64,000 bases of DNA from Dehalococcoidia bacterium (GTDB taxonomy: Bacteria; Chloroflexota; Dehalococcoidia; DSTF01; JACRBR01), in the NCBI GenBank assembly GCA_015478665.1, contig JADMII010000002.1, forward strand, positions 124,001-188,000, in the 5' to 3' direction. Position 1 is the stretch's first letter. The number at the start of each line of letters is the position of its first letter. The position numbers and the translations under genes are program-made. This document shows positions 1-10,870 of this stretch, piece by piece. The notes below the pieces were generated by a model, which saw nothing but the letters and a program-made list of their open reading frames with translations, was not told the DNA's origin and ran no database searches.

Positions 1-11
1 ACCGCACCCGC

Positions 12-1268
12 ATGATCCTCGTCGACACGCTCCGCACGGCCGTGCGCGCGCTCGGCACGAACAAGCTCCGCACCAGCCTGACGATGCTCGGCATCGTCAT
101 CGGCGTCGGCGCCGTCATCGCGCTGATCGCCGCCGGCCGGGGCGCGCAGAAGGGCGTGACGGACAAGGTGCGCGGCCTCGGCAGCAACCTCATCTTCGTC
201 CGCCCCGCGCAGACCTCGCAGGCTGGCGTGCAGAACGTGCTCGCCACGTCGCTCACGTCCGCCGATGGCGATGCCCTGAACAACCCGCAACAGTTCCCGC
301 AGATCGTCGGCGTTACGTCGCAGTCCGCCGCGGCGACGCAGGCCATCGCCAACGGAGTCAACGTCAGCACGACGCTCACCGCCGCCGACCCCAACTACCC
401 GGCCGTGCGCAACTTCCTGCCCGCCGTCGGGCGCTTCGTCGACTATCAGGACGGCTCGACCAACGCCCTCGTCACCGTGCTCGGCGCGACCGTCGCCACG
501 GAGCTCTTCGGCGACGCCCAGAGCGCCATGGGACAGACCGTGCGACTCGCGTTCGCGGGTGGTGAGATCGGCTTCAACTTCCGGGTGGTCGGCGTCATGC
601 AGACGCTCGGGTCGTCGAGCAGCACCAACCAGGACGATCAGGTCTTCGTGCCGCTGACGACGCTCCAGTCGCGCATCCGCTTCCTCCGCAACCCGCTCGG
701 CCAGACGAACGTGCAGCAGATCACGATCAAGGTCAACAAGAGCAGCCAGCTCGGCTCGACCAAGACCGCAGTCACGCAACTCCTCCTCCAGCGTCACAAC
801 GGCGCCCAGGACTTCACCGTCCAGACGCAGGACGATCTGCTCTCCGCCGCCAACGACGTCAGCCGCACCCTGACGCTGCTGCTCGCCGCCATCGCCGGCA
901 TCTCCCTCGTCGTCGGCGGCATCGGCATCATGAACATCATGCTCGTCTCCGTCACCGAGCGCACGCGCGAGATCGGCATCCGCAAGGCCGTCGGCGCCCG
1001 CCGCGGCGACATCCTCCTCCAGTTCGTCGTCGAAGCCCTGATCGTCACCGTGGCCGGCGGCGTCATCGGCATCGTCACCGGCATCCTCGCCGCGCGCCTC
1101 GCCAGCGGCCAGAACTTCGGCGGCAGCACGCCGGTCCAGACCGTCGTCACGCCGGTCAGCATCGTCGCCGCATTCGGCGTCTCCGCCGCGATCGGCCTCT
1201 TCTTCGGCATCTATCCGGCCTTCCGCGCCTCCCGCCTCGACCCCATCGAGGCGCTCCGCACCGAATAG
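12..1268 (+). CDS. MacB/FtsX-type ABC transporter permease
   Basis: This 418-residue inner-membrane protein is the permease of a MacB-like ABC system, a class that drives export or periplasmic mechanotransmission rather than classical channel transport. An N-terminal transmembrane segment with the motif TMLGIVIGVGAVI lies at about residues 25-45. A large extracytoplasmic MacB_PCD-type domain follows (about 45-270). The C-terminal FtsX domain has three membrane segments and the signature EIGIRKAVGARRGDIL at about 320-335. Four segments in total matches the family topology. The ATG overlaps a TGA in another frame (ATGA), so an upstream gene, probably the ATPase, likely ends just inside the left edge. 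The substrate cannot be told from sequence. Confidence 0.9.
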   Translation: MILVDTLRTAVRALGTNKLRTSLTMLGIVIGVGAVIALIAAGRGAQKGVTDKVRGLGSNLIFVRPAQTSQAGVQNVLATSLTSADGDALNNPQQFPQIVGVTSQSAAATQAIANGVNVSTTLTAADPNYPAVRNFLPAVGRFVDYQDGSTNALVTVLGATVATELFGDAQSAMGQTVRLAFAGGEIGFNFRVVGVMQTLGSSSSTNQDDQVFVPLTTLQSRIRFLRNPLGQTNVQQITIKVNKSSQLGSTKTAVTQLLLQRHNGAQDFTVQTQDDLLSAANDVSRTLTLLLAAIAGISLVVGGIGIMNIMLVSVTERTREIGIRKAVGARRGDILLQFVVEALIVTVAGGVIGIVTGILAARLASGQNFGGSTPVQTVVTPVSIVAAFGVSAAIGLFFGIYPAFRASRLDPIEALRTE

Positions 1269-1369
1269 CGCCCGCCGCGCCGGCCCCGGCTCTGCCGGCG
1301 CGAACCGCACACCGGCCGGCCCGGATCCGCGCGCCGAACGACGGATGGCGCCGCCTCACGCACCGCGGG

Positions 1370-2686
1370 ATGCTACGGATGATGACGGCGCAGCGACGAC
1401 CCACCACGCAGCAGCACGTCCCTTCGCCGCCGCGCCGGGTGCCGCGCGACCATTGGCCCGACGCCACGCTCGCGCTCGTGCGCACCGGCTATCCGTTCAT
1501 CCAGCGGCGCTGTCGCAGCTTCGGCAGCGACGTCTTCTCGACGCGCCTGCTGCTGCAGCCGGCGATCTGCCTCACCGGAGCGGATGCCGCCCGTCTCTTC
1601 TACGACCGCGAGCTCTTCCAGCGCGCCGGCGCCGCGCCCGCGCGGATGACGCGCACGCTGACCGGTGCCGGCGGCGTCCAGGGCCTCGACGGCGCCCGCC
1701 ACGCCGCCCGAAAGGCGATGCTCCTGTCGCTGATGACGCCCGCGCGCATCGACGCGCTCGCCGAAGCGACGGCTCGTCTCTGGGAGTCGTGCGGCGAGCG
1801 CTGGCAGCGCGCGGAGGCGATCGTCCTGCTCGACGAAGCGCGCCTGCTGCTCGCCCGCGCCGTCTGCGACTGGGCGGGCGTGCCGCTGCCGGCGGCCGAC
1901 GCCGCCGCGCGCACCGGCGACCTCGGCGAGCTCATCGAGTCCGGCGCCGCGCTCGGCCTCCGCCACTGGCGCGGCGTGCTGGCGCGCCGGCGGGCCGAGC
2001 GCTGGGCCGGCGCGGCCATCGCCGCCGCGCGCGATGGCCGCCTGCAGCCCGCGGCCGACCAGGCCCTCGCCGTCATCGCCCGCCACCGCGAGCCCGATGG
2101 CCGGCCGCTCGACGAGCGCGTCGCCGCCATCGACCTGCTGAACATCCTGCGGCCGACGGTCGCCGTCGCGCGCTTCATCACCGATGCCGCGCTGGCCCTC
2201 CACACGCACCCGCGCTGCCGCGACGAGCTGCGGCGCAGCGACGACGACGTCCGCTGCTTCGTGCAGGAGGTGCGGCGGTATTACCCGTTCTTCCCGTTCG
2301 TCGTCGCCCGCGTGCGACGCGACTTCGTCTGGCGCGGCTACCGCTTCCCGCAGCGGACCCGCGTGCTCCTCGACCTCTACGGCACGAACCGCGACCCGCG
2401 CTCCTGGCAGCACCCGGACGAGTTTCAGCCCCGGCGCTTCCGCGACTGGCCGGGCGACCCCTTCACGTTCATCCCGCAGGGCGGCGACGGCTTCGAAGAG
2501 GGCCACCGCTGCGCCGGCGAATGGCTCACCATCGCGCTGATGGAGATCGCCGTCCGCGCCCTCACGTCGACTCTCACGTACGACGTGCCGCCGCAGGACC
2601 TGCGCGTCGACCTGCGCCGTATTCCCGCCGGGCCGGCGAGCGGCTTCATCATGCGGCGCGTGCGGGTGCGTCAGGCCGGCGAGTAG
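1370..2686 (+). CDS. CYP152-type cytochrome P450 (fatty-acid peroxygenase family)
   Basis: Predicted soluble heme-thiolate enzyme of 438 residues. The heme loop reads FIPQGGDGFEEGHRCAGEW, with the Cys ligand near residue 383, and it has the CYP152 (P450 BS-beta/SP-alpha) pattern rather than the usual FxxGxRxC. Other family features are the LRPTVAVARFI helix (the Arg that binds the fatty-acid carboxylate in CYP152), the EVRRYYPFFPF stretch and the N-terminal GGVQGLDGARHAARKAML block. Known members use hydrogen peroxide to hydroxylate or decarboxylate fatty acids without a redox partner, and no reductase gene is adjacent. The start is uncertain among ATGs at 1370, 1379 and 1382; no strong Shine-Dalgarno is visible. 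Exact chemistry is not predictable. Confidence 0.88.
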   Translation: MLRMMTAQRRPTTQQHVPSPPRRVPRDHWPDATLALVRTGYPFIQRRCRSFGSDVFSTRLLLQPAICLTGADAARLFYDRELFQRAGAAPARMTRTLTGAGGVQGLDGARHAARKAMLLSLMTPARIDALAEATARLWESCGERWQRAEAIVLLDEARLLLARAVCDWAGVPLPAADAAARTGDLGELIESGAALGLRHWRGVLARRRAERWAGAAIAAARDGRLQPAADQALAVIARHREPDGRPLDERVAAIDLLNILRPTVAVARFITDAALALHTHPRCRDELRRSDDDVRCFVQEVRRYYPFFPFVVARVRRDFVWRGYRFPQRTRVLLDLYGTNRDPRSWQHPDEFQPRRFRDWPGDPFTFIPQGGDGFEEGHRCAGEWLTIALMEIAVRALTSTLTYDVPPQDLRVDLRRIPAGPASGFIMRRVRVRQAGE

Positions 2687-2716
2687 CAGCGACCGCCACG
2701 CCGGCGCCGGCCGCGG

Positions 2717-5700
2717 TCAGCCCTCGTCGCCTTCCCAGCCGTCGCGCGCCAAGGGCAGCGTGAACGACGCCTCGGTGCCGCCCTCCGGCAGCGCCGTCAT
2801 CCAGATGCGCCCGCCCTGCGCTTCCACCAGCCGCTTGCAGACCGCCAGGCCGATGCCCATCCCCTGCACGTGCGCCGAGCTCCGGCCGCTGCGAAAGAAC
2901 GGCGTGAACAACGCCTCCGCATCCTCCGGCGCGATGCCGATACCGCGGTCGCGCACGCTCACCGTCGCCTCGTCGCTGCCGCGCCGCACGCGAACGTCGA
3001 TCGCCTCGCCCGGCGGGCTGTACTTATCGGCGTTCGAAAGGAGGTTCGTCAGCACCTGCTCGAAATACCCCGGCTCGGCGACGAGCATCGTCTGCCCCTC
3101 GCCCTCGAAGCGCACGGCGCGCTCCGGCCGCTGCTTCCCGTACTCCGCGAGCACCCGCGGGATCTCGCGCTCGGCGAACAGCGGCTCCTCGTCCGGCCGC
3201 TCGCCCCGGTCGAGCCGCGCCAGTAGCAGCAGGTTGGCGATGATCCGGTTCAGCCGTACCGCCTCCGTCTCGATGTCCCGCAGCGAACCCGCCCGCGCAT
3301 CGTCGTCGAGGTACGCCGCACGCAGCCGCAGGACCTGGGCGTTGCCGAGGATCGTCGTGATCGGCGTCCGCAGCTCGTGCGACACCATGCTCAGGAAGTC
3401 GTCCTTCGCCTCGTTCGCCCGCCGCAGCTCGTCCTCCATCTCCCTGCGCTCGCGCAGATCCCGGCCGATCATCGCCAGGTTCATCTCGCCCGAAGGGTCG
3501 GTCGCCAGGAAGACGATCTGGTCCATCGCGATGAACTCGCCCGTCCGGAAGTTCCGCAGCTCGATCTCGCCATGCCAGGAGCCGTCCGCGAGCACGGTCG
3601 GGATCGCCTCGTCGCGGATGCAGTCCCACGACGCCGGCGAGACGTACGCCTCGATCGTCGGCGGCAGCGGCTCGTCGGGGCCCAGCCCGACGAGCCGGCG
3701 CGCCGCCGCGTTGAGATAGAACACCTCCGGCAGGTCGACCCGCGCCATGCCGATGTAGTCAGTACTGGTCTCCACGAGCGTGGTGAAGCGCTGGAGGTCC
3801 GCCTGCTGCCGTTCGAGGATGTCGTTGAGCGCCTGCTGCTCCGTCAGCGACCGCTCGATCGCCTGCCGCGCGAGCACCTGCGCCGTGACGTCGGAGCCGA
3901 CGACGATGATGCCGCTGGCAGCGGCCTCCCCGGCGCGAAGCGGCGAGCAGATCAGGTCGAAGTAGAGGTCCCTCGGCCCGTCGACGCCTTCGACATGGGT
4001 CGGCACCTCGCGGGCGATCTGCTGCTCGCCGCTCTGCATGACGCCACGCACCATGCCGGCGAGTCGCTCCCCGTCCTCGCCCGGCATCACATCCAGGATC
4101 GAGCGTCCAACCACCGCGTGCCAGCCGGTCGTGGCGCAGAGGGCGTCGTTCGCCAGCTCGAACACCACGTCCTCGCCCCGCATCACCGCCATCGGGATCG
4201 GCGCCTGCATGATGAAGTCGTACAGCTCCTCGCGCTGGCGCTGCAGCGCCGCCCTCCTCTCGCCGCTCACCCGTGCGATCTCCAGCCGGGCGGCAACGCG
4301 GGCGACGAGCTCCGTCGCCGCGAAGGGCTTCACCAGGTAGTCATCGGCGCCGCGTGCCAACCCCTCAACGCGCGCCTCCTCGCCGGCGCGCGCCGATAGC
4401 ACGATCACCGGCAGGTCCCGCGTCGCCGGGTCCGCCCGCAGCTCGGCGACCAGCTGGAAGCCGTCCAGCCCCGGCATCATCACGTCGGTCAGCACGAGGT
4501 CAGGCCGCCGGGCGCGCACCGCGTCGAGCGCCTCCGCGCCATCGGCGACCGTCTCCACCGCCCAGTGCGCGCCGAGGATGCGGCGCAGATAGTCCCGCAT
4601 GTCCTCGTTGTCGTCGGCGACGAGCACGCGCACCGGCGCCACCCCGCCCGGCAGCGGCGACGGCAGGCCCTCGGCCGCGGCGGCTGTCGCATGGCCGCTG
4701 GCATCCGTCGCGTCCGGCAACCAGCGCAGCGCCTCCTCGACGTACGTGCGCGGCGCCGACGCCGTCGACTGCAGCGAGCGCGGGGCGGCAATGCGGCCGG
4801 CCGGCAGGTGCGCCGACCCGAGCGGCACGCTCACCGTGAACGTCGTGCCCTCCCCCTCGGTGCTCTCCACCCGCACGGAGCCGCCGTGCAGCCGCACGAG
4901 CTCCTGCACCAGCGAGAGCCCGATGCCGCTCCCCTCGTGCGTGCGCGACCGCATTCCCGGCACGCGATGGAAGCGCTCGAACAGCCGCGGCAGCTCCGGC
5001 GCCGGGATGCCGACGCCCGTATCGCGCACGACGAGCTCCGCGTTCGGGCCCGCGGCGCGCACGCTGACGGTGACGCCGCCCTGGAACGTGAACTTGAGGG
5101 CGTTCGAGAGCAGGTTCAGCACCACCTTCTCCCACATCTCCCGGTCGATGTACACCGGCTGCGGCAGCGGCGGGCAATCCACCCGCAGCTCGATGCCCGC
5201 GCGCTCGAACGCCGCGCGAAACATGCTCGTCAGGTCGCCGCTCTCGGCGGAGAGGTCCGTCGCCTCGTACGAGGCTTCGACGCGGCCGGCTTCGACGCGC
5301 GAGAAGTCCAGCAGATTGTTCACGAGACGCAGCAGCCGCTCCGCGTTCCGCTGCGCCACCTCCAGCCGCTCGCGCTGCACGACGTCGTCCGTGGCCGTCG
5401 CCTGCCCAAGCGCATCGCCGAGCGGCCCGAGGAGCAGCGTCAGCGGCGTGCGAAACTCGTGGCTGACGTTGCTGAAGAACGCCGTCTTCGCCCGGTCGAT
5501 CTCCGCCAGCGCCTCCGCCCTCTCGCGCTCCTCCGCGTAGGCGCGCGCGCTCGCGATCGCCGCCGCGACATGGAGTGCGGCGAGCGAGAAGAAGCTGAGA
5601 TACGAGTCGTCGAGCGCGCGGCGCGGGTTGACGCCGGCGACCACGAAGCCGGTCAGCTCGTTGTAGGCCGACGCGATCAGCGGCAGCACCAGCGCCTCGG

Positions 5701-6544
5701 AAGGCGATTCCGGCCAGGGGCCGCCGGGCAGCGTGCCGAAGCGAGCGCCATCGAGCCGGACCGTCACCGGCTCCGTGCGGTGCGTCGCCAGATGCAACGG
5801 CCAGACGGCGTCCGCACCGTCGTCGAGTGCGATCCGCGCCGGCGCTGCCGGGTGCCCCCGCGGCACGCCAGACACAGCGACCAGCTCGGCGACGCTTCGG
5901 TCGCGGTCGAACAGGTAGATCAGCGCGAACGGCACGTCCTCCGCGTTCTCTCGTAGGGTCGCCGCCGCGCGCTCGCATGCTTCGTCCGGCGAATCGACGT
6001 CCAGCACGCGCGCGGCCAAGTCGCGCAGGGTACGCATGCGCCGCTCGGCGAGCACGCGGCCGGTCGTCTCCTGCACGGCGCAGAAGATGCCGTCGACGGC
6101 GCCCGCCTCGCCCGGGATGGGGCTGTAGGAGAAGGTGAAATACGCCTCCTCCGGGTCCACGGCGCGCTTCATCATCAGCTGCAGGTCCTCCGACCAGGTT
6201 GCGGCGCCCGTGTCGAAGACGCCGTCGATCATCGGGCCGATCGTGTCCCAGATGTCGCTCCAGCACTCGTTGAACGAGCGGCCAAGCCACTGCGGGTGCC
6301 GGTAGGGGCCGAGGATTGGGATGTAGGCGTCGTTGTAGAACATCGTCGCCTGCTCGCGCCCCCAGCACGTGAAGATCGGGAACCGAGAGGCAAGACAGAT
6401 GTCGACGGCCGTCCGCAGGCGCTCCGGCCACGTCTCGACCGGCCCGACGGCCGTCGTCGACCAGTCGAGCGCGTTCATCCGGCGCGCCATCTCGCCGGCG
6501 CCGGCGAATGGGCGCACCTTCGTCGACGGGATGGACTCACTCAT
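2717..6544 (-). CDS. Hybrid sensor histidine kinase with two kinase modules and an internal receiver
   Basis: A 1275-residue cytoplasmic signalling protein with no obvious membrane segment. Order: N-terminal PAS-like domain (about 30-160), GAF-like domain (about 165-335), first HisKA/HATPase with phospho-His in SHEFRTP near residue 361, a receiver domain with acidic pair ADDNED and phospho-Asp in VLTDVMMPG near 687, two PAS-like domains (about 790-1030), and a second HisKA/HATPase with SHELRTP near 1053. Both ATPase modules keep N-box and G-box motifs (NLLSNALKF, DTGVGI; NLLSNADKY, DRGIGI). Tandem kinases around one receiver suggest an intramolecular relay or integration of two signals. No cognate output regulator is adjacent. 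The ATG at 6544 is the only sensible start. Confidence 0.9.
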   Translation of the reverse strand: MSESIPSTKVRPFAGAGEMARRMNALDWSTTAVGPVETWPERLRTAVDICLASRFPIFTCWGREQATMFYNDAYIPILGPYRHPQWLGRSFNECWSDIWDTIGPMIDGVFDTGAATWSEDLQLMMKRAVDPEEAYFTFSYSPIPGEAGAVDGIFCAVQETTGRVLAERRMRTLRDLAARVLDVDSPDEACERAAATLRENAEDVPFALIYLFDRDRSVAELVAVSGVPRGHPAAPARIALDDGADAVWPLHLATHRTEPVTVRLDGARFGTLPGGPWPESPSEALVLPLIASAYNELTGFVVAGVNPRRALDDSYLSFFSLAALHVAAAIASARAYAEERERAEALAEIDRAKTAFFSNVSHEFRTPLTLLLGPLGDALGQATATDDVVQRERLEVAQRNAERLLRLVNNLLDFSRVEAGRVEASYEATDLSAESGDLTSMFRAAFERAGIELRVDCPPLPQPVYIDREMWEKVVLNLLSNALKFTFQGGVTVSVRAAGPNAELVVRDTGVGIPAPELPRLFERFHRVPGMRSRTHEGSGIGLSLVQELVRLHGGSVRVESTEGEGTTFTVSVPLGSAHLPAGRIAAPRSLQSTASAPRTYVEEALRWLPDATDASGHATAAAAEGLPSPLPGGVAPVRVLVADDNEDMRDYLRRILGAHWAVETVADGAEALDAVRARRPDLVLTDVMMPGLDGFQLVAELRADPATRDLPVIVLSARAGEEARVEGLARGADDYLVKPFAATELVARVAARLEIARVSGERRAALQRQREELYDFIMQAPIPMAVMRGEDVVFELANDALCATTGWHAVVGRSILDVMPGEDGERLAGMVRGVMQSGEQQIAREVPTHVEGVDGPRDLYFDLICSPLRAGEAAASGIIVVGSDVTAQVLARQAIERSLTEQQALNDILERQQADLQRFTTLVETSTDYIGMARVDLPEVFYLNAAARRLVGLGPDEPLPPTIEAYVSPASWDCIRDEAIPTVLADGSWHGEIELRNFRTGEFIAMDQIVFLATDPSGEMNLAMIGRDLRERREMEDELRRANEAKDDFLSMVSHELRTPITTILGNAQVLRLRAAYLDDDARAGSLRDIETEAVRLNRIIANLLLLARLDRGERPDEEPLFAEREIPRVLAEYGKQRPERAVRFEGEGQTMLVAEPGYFEQVLTNLLSNADKYSPPGEAIDVRVRRGSDEATVSVRDRGIGIAPEDAEALFTPFFRSGRSSAHVQGMGIGLAVCKRLVEAQGGRIWMTALPEGGTEASFTLPLARDGWEGDEG

Positions 6545-7011
6545 GTCGGATCAGTCCGCTGGCGCTTCCCCGAGAAGCCGCTTGAGGCGCAGCGAGAAGG
6601 CGCTCACTCGTCCCGGATCGTCAGTCCGCTCGCCGCCGGCCACCCGTCGCGACCCGCATCGCACCGTACGGCGTCACCGCCCGCGTCACAGCGGACGACG
6701 CCGCCTCATCACGGCGGTCCCGCGTATGGCATCTCGTGCTGTATCCGCACGTCCGCGAAGCGCCCGGTCACGGCGGCAACTCCGGCCGGCGGATGCTCCT
6801 CTATGGCGGCTCCCGACGGCGAGCGCGCGCCAAGCACGCAGCCTATTCTACGGGGCGCTCCGTCAGCGTCCGTAAAGATCAGTACGAAAGGCATTGCGCG
6901 AACGTATCACGGGCCGAATGTCCAACGCCGCGCGCCCGGACGACGCTCCCACCTGCATGCCTGCACCCTCCAGCGCCCGGCCTCCAGCGCCCCAGCCGCC
7001 CGGCAATGCAA
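6545..7011. other. Gene-poor stretch between the hybrid kinase and the ferredoxin terminator
   Basis: About 470 bases without a convincing gene. A minus-strand frame at 6709-6894 could encode 61 residues beginning MPFVLIFTDADGAPRR, but it has no Shine-Dalgarno, uses rare AGA/ATA codons unlike its neighbours, and I recognise no family. I see no RNA gene or clear promoter here. Confidence 0.3.
6709..6894 (-). CDS. Possible small hypothetical protein (61 aa), doubtful
   Basis: The frame runs from ATG to TGA with a reasonably protein-like composition, but there is no ribosome binding site, codon use is less GC3-biased than nearby genes, and it sits downstream of the ferredoxin terminator. No domain is recognised. 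It is listed because the interval would otherwise be empty. Confidence 0.2.
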   Translation of the reverse strand: MPFVLIFTDADGAPRRIGCVLGARSPSGAAIEEHPPAGVAAVTGRFADVRIQHEMPYAGPP

Positions 7012-7036
7012 AGGCCTCGCGCCAGCCGCGAGGCCT
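7012..7036 (-). terminator. Intrinsic-type hairpin after ferredoxin gene
   Basis: Inverted arms 7012-7020 and 7028-7036 (AGGCCTCGC/GCGAGGCCT, 9 bp) enclose a 7-nt loop. On the minus strand the hairpin begins 27 nt beyond the ferredoxin stop codon. The following U-tract is very short (TTTGC), so termination may be weak or factor-assisted. Confidence 0.6.
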
Positions 7037-7063
7037 CTTCCTGCATGCAGTGCTGGGCCGCGA

Positions 7064-7348
7064 CTATGGCGCGATCGCCTCGACCTTCGCCCGCGCGCCG
7101 GCCTTGTCCTTGTACCAGAGCGCGTTGATCTCCGTGAACGGCTTCGCCGCGTCCGGCACGTCGTCCTCGGCGAAGATCGCGGTCACCGGGCAGGCCGGCT
7201 CGCAGGCGCCGCAGTCGATGCACTCGTCCGGGTCGATGTACAGCATCTTGTCGTCGTCGCCCTCATCGTGGATGCAGTCGACCGGGCAGACGTCGACGCA
7301 GGAGCGATCTTTGGTGCCGATGCAGGGGTCCGTGATCACATAGGTCAT
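7064..7348 (-). CDS. fdxA: 7Fe ferredoxin ([3Fe-4S][4Fe-4S])
   Basis: A 94-residue electron carrier of the actinobacterial/Chloroflexota FdxA/FdxC type. Cluster ligands are visible as C-x7-C-x3-CP near the N-terminus ([19 protein letters not shown]) and C-x2-C-x2-C-x3-CP ([12 protein letters not shown]). The longer first spacing is that of a 3Fe-4S site. The C-terminal tail ([15 protein letters not shown]) resembles family members. The ATG at 7348 is supported by the Shine-Dalgarno GAGGAG about 10 nt upstream. A hairpin terminator lies just downstream, so it is probably monocistronic. Its redox partners are not evident here, but the P450 and acyl-CoA enzymes in the window are possible consumers. 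Confidence 0.93.
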   Translation of the reverse strand: MTYVITDPCIGTKDRSCVDVCPVDCIHDEGDDDKMLYIDPDECIDCGACEPACPVTAIFAEDDVPDAAKPFTEINALWYKDKAGARAKVEAIAP

Positions 7349-7396
7349 GGGCTCTTCGTCTCCTCGTCGGTGGGTGCATTCGTGATGTTCGACGCA

Positions 7397-7402
7397 ATTG
7401 TA
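7397..7402 (-). promoter_or_regulatory. -10 element (TACAAT) of the ferredoxin promoter
   Basis: On the minus strand TACAAT lies about 50 nt upstream of the ferredoxin ATG. The -35 position at 17-bp spacing reads TTCCCC, a poor match, so only the -10 hexamer is supported. Confidence 0.45.
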
Positions 7403-7541
7403 GGCAGCAGACGCGGCAAGGGGAAGCAGTTTTCCTCAGTGTTTAGCTGCCAAATCACCGTTCGCCTCTCCGGCCCCGGCGCACCGCCACCAGTTGCGAC
7501 TGCCACCCGCCAACCGCCACCGCCCGAAGGCGCCCTCACCA

Positions 7542-9152
<1,611 letters not shown>

Positions 9153-9346
9153 TCGGGGTACTCCTGCGTCTCGCCGCCCGGGGCGGGCGGCGGCCATCCG
9201 GGCGGCTAGCGCGCGCTACCGCGGCGAATGGCGCCCCGCCGTGATGAGCGGCGGGCCAGATGCACCTCAGGAGTGGGGAATCGCCTCATGACGCGCCCAT
9301 CGTAGCACACGCATCCACCGCCGACGGCCGACGGCGCCCGGCCCGG

Positions 9347-10870
9347 TCACCCGCCCAGCGCCCGCAGATACGCCAGCGCGGCATCGAGCTGCGGGTCGCG
9401 GCCGGCGGCGATGTCGGCGTTCGTCCGCCCGACCGCCTCGTCCGGCGCCACGCCCACGCCGTTCAGGGGCGCGCCCGTCAGCGGCCCCAGGTTGACGTTC
9501 GTCGTCACGGCGAGCGACGAGCCGTCGCCGAGCGGGCTGACGTCCGTGTAGCCGACGCAGCCGTTCGTGCGCGCGCCGATGAGATACGCAGCCCGGTACT
9601 CCTTCAGCGCCGCGGCGAAGATCTCCGCCACCGAGCCGGTGCCGTTGTCGGTGAGCAGCACCGTCGGACGCAGGACGGGCAGTGTCTTGCCGCTCGCCGA
9701 TTGCTGCTCCGGCGCGCCGCTGCGACCGGTATCGCGGACGATCACGCCCTGCCTGACGAAGAGGCTGATCGCGTCGACGTCCAGCCGGCCGCCGGGGTTC
9801 CCGCGCATGTCGATGATCCACTTCCGCACGCCCTGCGCCTCGAACTGCATCAGCGCCGCCTGCAACGGCCCGGCGATGCCGCCGTCGATGAACTCCCTCA
9901 CCCGCACGTAGCCGATGCCCGTCGCGCCGAGCAGCCGCGGCTCGACGTTCGGCGGCACCACGCGCGCGCGCAGCATCGAGACGGTAATCACCCCCGGCGC
10001 ACCGGAGCGCCGCAGCGCCAGCCGCACGGATGTGCCCTCGCTGCCGTTGATCAGGTCGAACGCCGACGCCGGCCCGAACGACGACGCATCCGTGCCGTCG
10101 ATCGCCGTGATGCGGTCGCCGATGAGCACGCCGGCGCGGTCGGCCGGGCCGCCGGGGATCACCTCCGTCACCAGCGGCGGCACGCTCGCCAGCTCGATGC
10201 CGACGCCGACGGAACCCTTGCCCGCGCGCTGGTCGACGAGCGTGTCGCTGGCGACCGGGTTGAGGAAGAACGTGTGGCAGTCGTTGACGCTCGTCGCCAT
10301 CGCGCCGATCGCCGCGAAGCGCACCGCCTTCGCGTCGGCGACGCCCGCCGTCATCGCGACGTACCCGTCGCCAAAGGCGGCGAAGTCCGTGCTGCGGTCG
10401 CCGCGGAACGGCGGCTCGCGCGGCACCCTGGCGCCGAGCGCCGAGGCCGTAGCCGCGGCGGCCCTCCAGGCGACGTCGAGCAGGCGGGCGTCGTCGAGTG
10501 GGCGGATGTACTCGTCGAGCATCCGGTTGTACGCCGCTTCGATGATCGCGATGCCGCCGTCCTGCAGGAGCACGGCCGGGTCGGGCGTCGGCGTCGCCGG
10601 TGGCGCGTACGGCGTCGCCGTGGTGGGCGGCCGCGTGCTCGTCGCCGGCGCCGTGCGCAGCGACGCGCCACCGCCGCCGCCGGCACAGGCCGCGGCGAAC
10701 AGCGCAACAACGGCGAGCGGCCAGAACAACCTGGCGCGCGCGCCCGCAAACCTCGGCCCCGATGCCAGCCGGCGCGGCCAGTGCCCGCCAATGCAGGGCC
10801 GCGGACTGGTCGAGTCGGGCGCGAGCGGTCGGCTGCGCCCGGGCCTGCCTGCGGGCGGGTCGTGGAGCAT
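9347..10870 (-). CDS. S41-family peptidase, predicted lipoprotein (CtpA/tricorn-like)
   Basis: Probably a periplasm-side or surface-anchored processing protease. The hydrophobic segment WPLAVVALFAAAC ends in a lipobox-like AAAC followed by Gly-rich and Thr/Pro-rich linker. A PDZ domain (about residues 200-290) precedes the S41 catalytic domain. The nucleophile Ser lies in NGTGSVAEIF. The usual general-base Lys 25 residues later is replaced by Cys (RTNGCVGY), while a DCHTFF motif earlier in the protein resembles the catalytic His region of tricorn-type S41 enzymes. The start is uncertain: the frame is open up to 11203, and I chose ATG 10870, which still leaves a long n-region before the lipobox. 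Confidence 0.8.
   Translation of the reverse strand: MLHDPPAGRPGRSRPLAPDSTSPRPCIGGHWPRRLASGPRFAGARARLFWPLAVVALFAAACAGGGGGASLRTAPATSTRPPTTATPYAPPATPTPDPAVLLQDGGIAIIEAAYNRMLDEYIRPLDDARLLDVAWRAAAATASALGARVPREPPFRGDRSTDFAAFGDGYVAMTAGVADAKAVRFAAIGAMATSVNDCHTFFLNPVASDTLVDQRAGKGSVGVGIELASVPPLVTEVIPGGPADRAGVLIGDRITAIDGTDASSFGPASAFDLINGSEGTSVRLALRRSGAPGVITVSMLRARVVPPNVEPRLLGATGIGYVRVREFIDGGIAGPLQAALMQFEAQGVRKWIIDMRGNPGGRLDVDAISLFVRQGVIVRDTGRSGAPEQQSASGKTLPVLRPTVLLTDNGTGSVAEIFAAALKEYRAAYLIGARTNGCVGYTDVSPLGDGSSLAVTTNVNLGPLTGAPLNGVGVAPDEAVGRTNADIAAGRDPQLDAALAYLRALGG

Noticed and set aside
1345-2763. Alternative plus-strand frame over the P450
   Set aside because: Arg/Pro-rich shadow of the CYP152 gene with no recognisable domain.
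9153-9346. Possible T-box or amino-acid-responsive leader before citramalate synthase
   Set aside because: I looked for the T-box bulge sequence and specifier stem and found neither; the gap has only a normal ribosome binding site and generic GC-rich stems.
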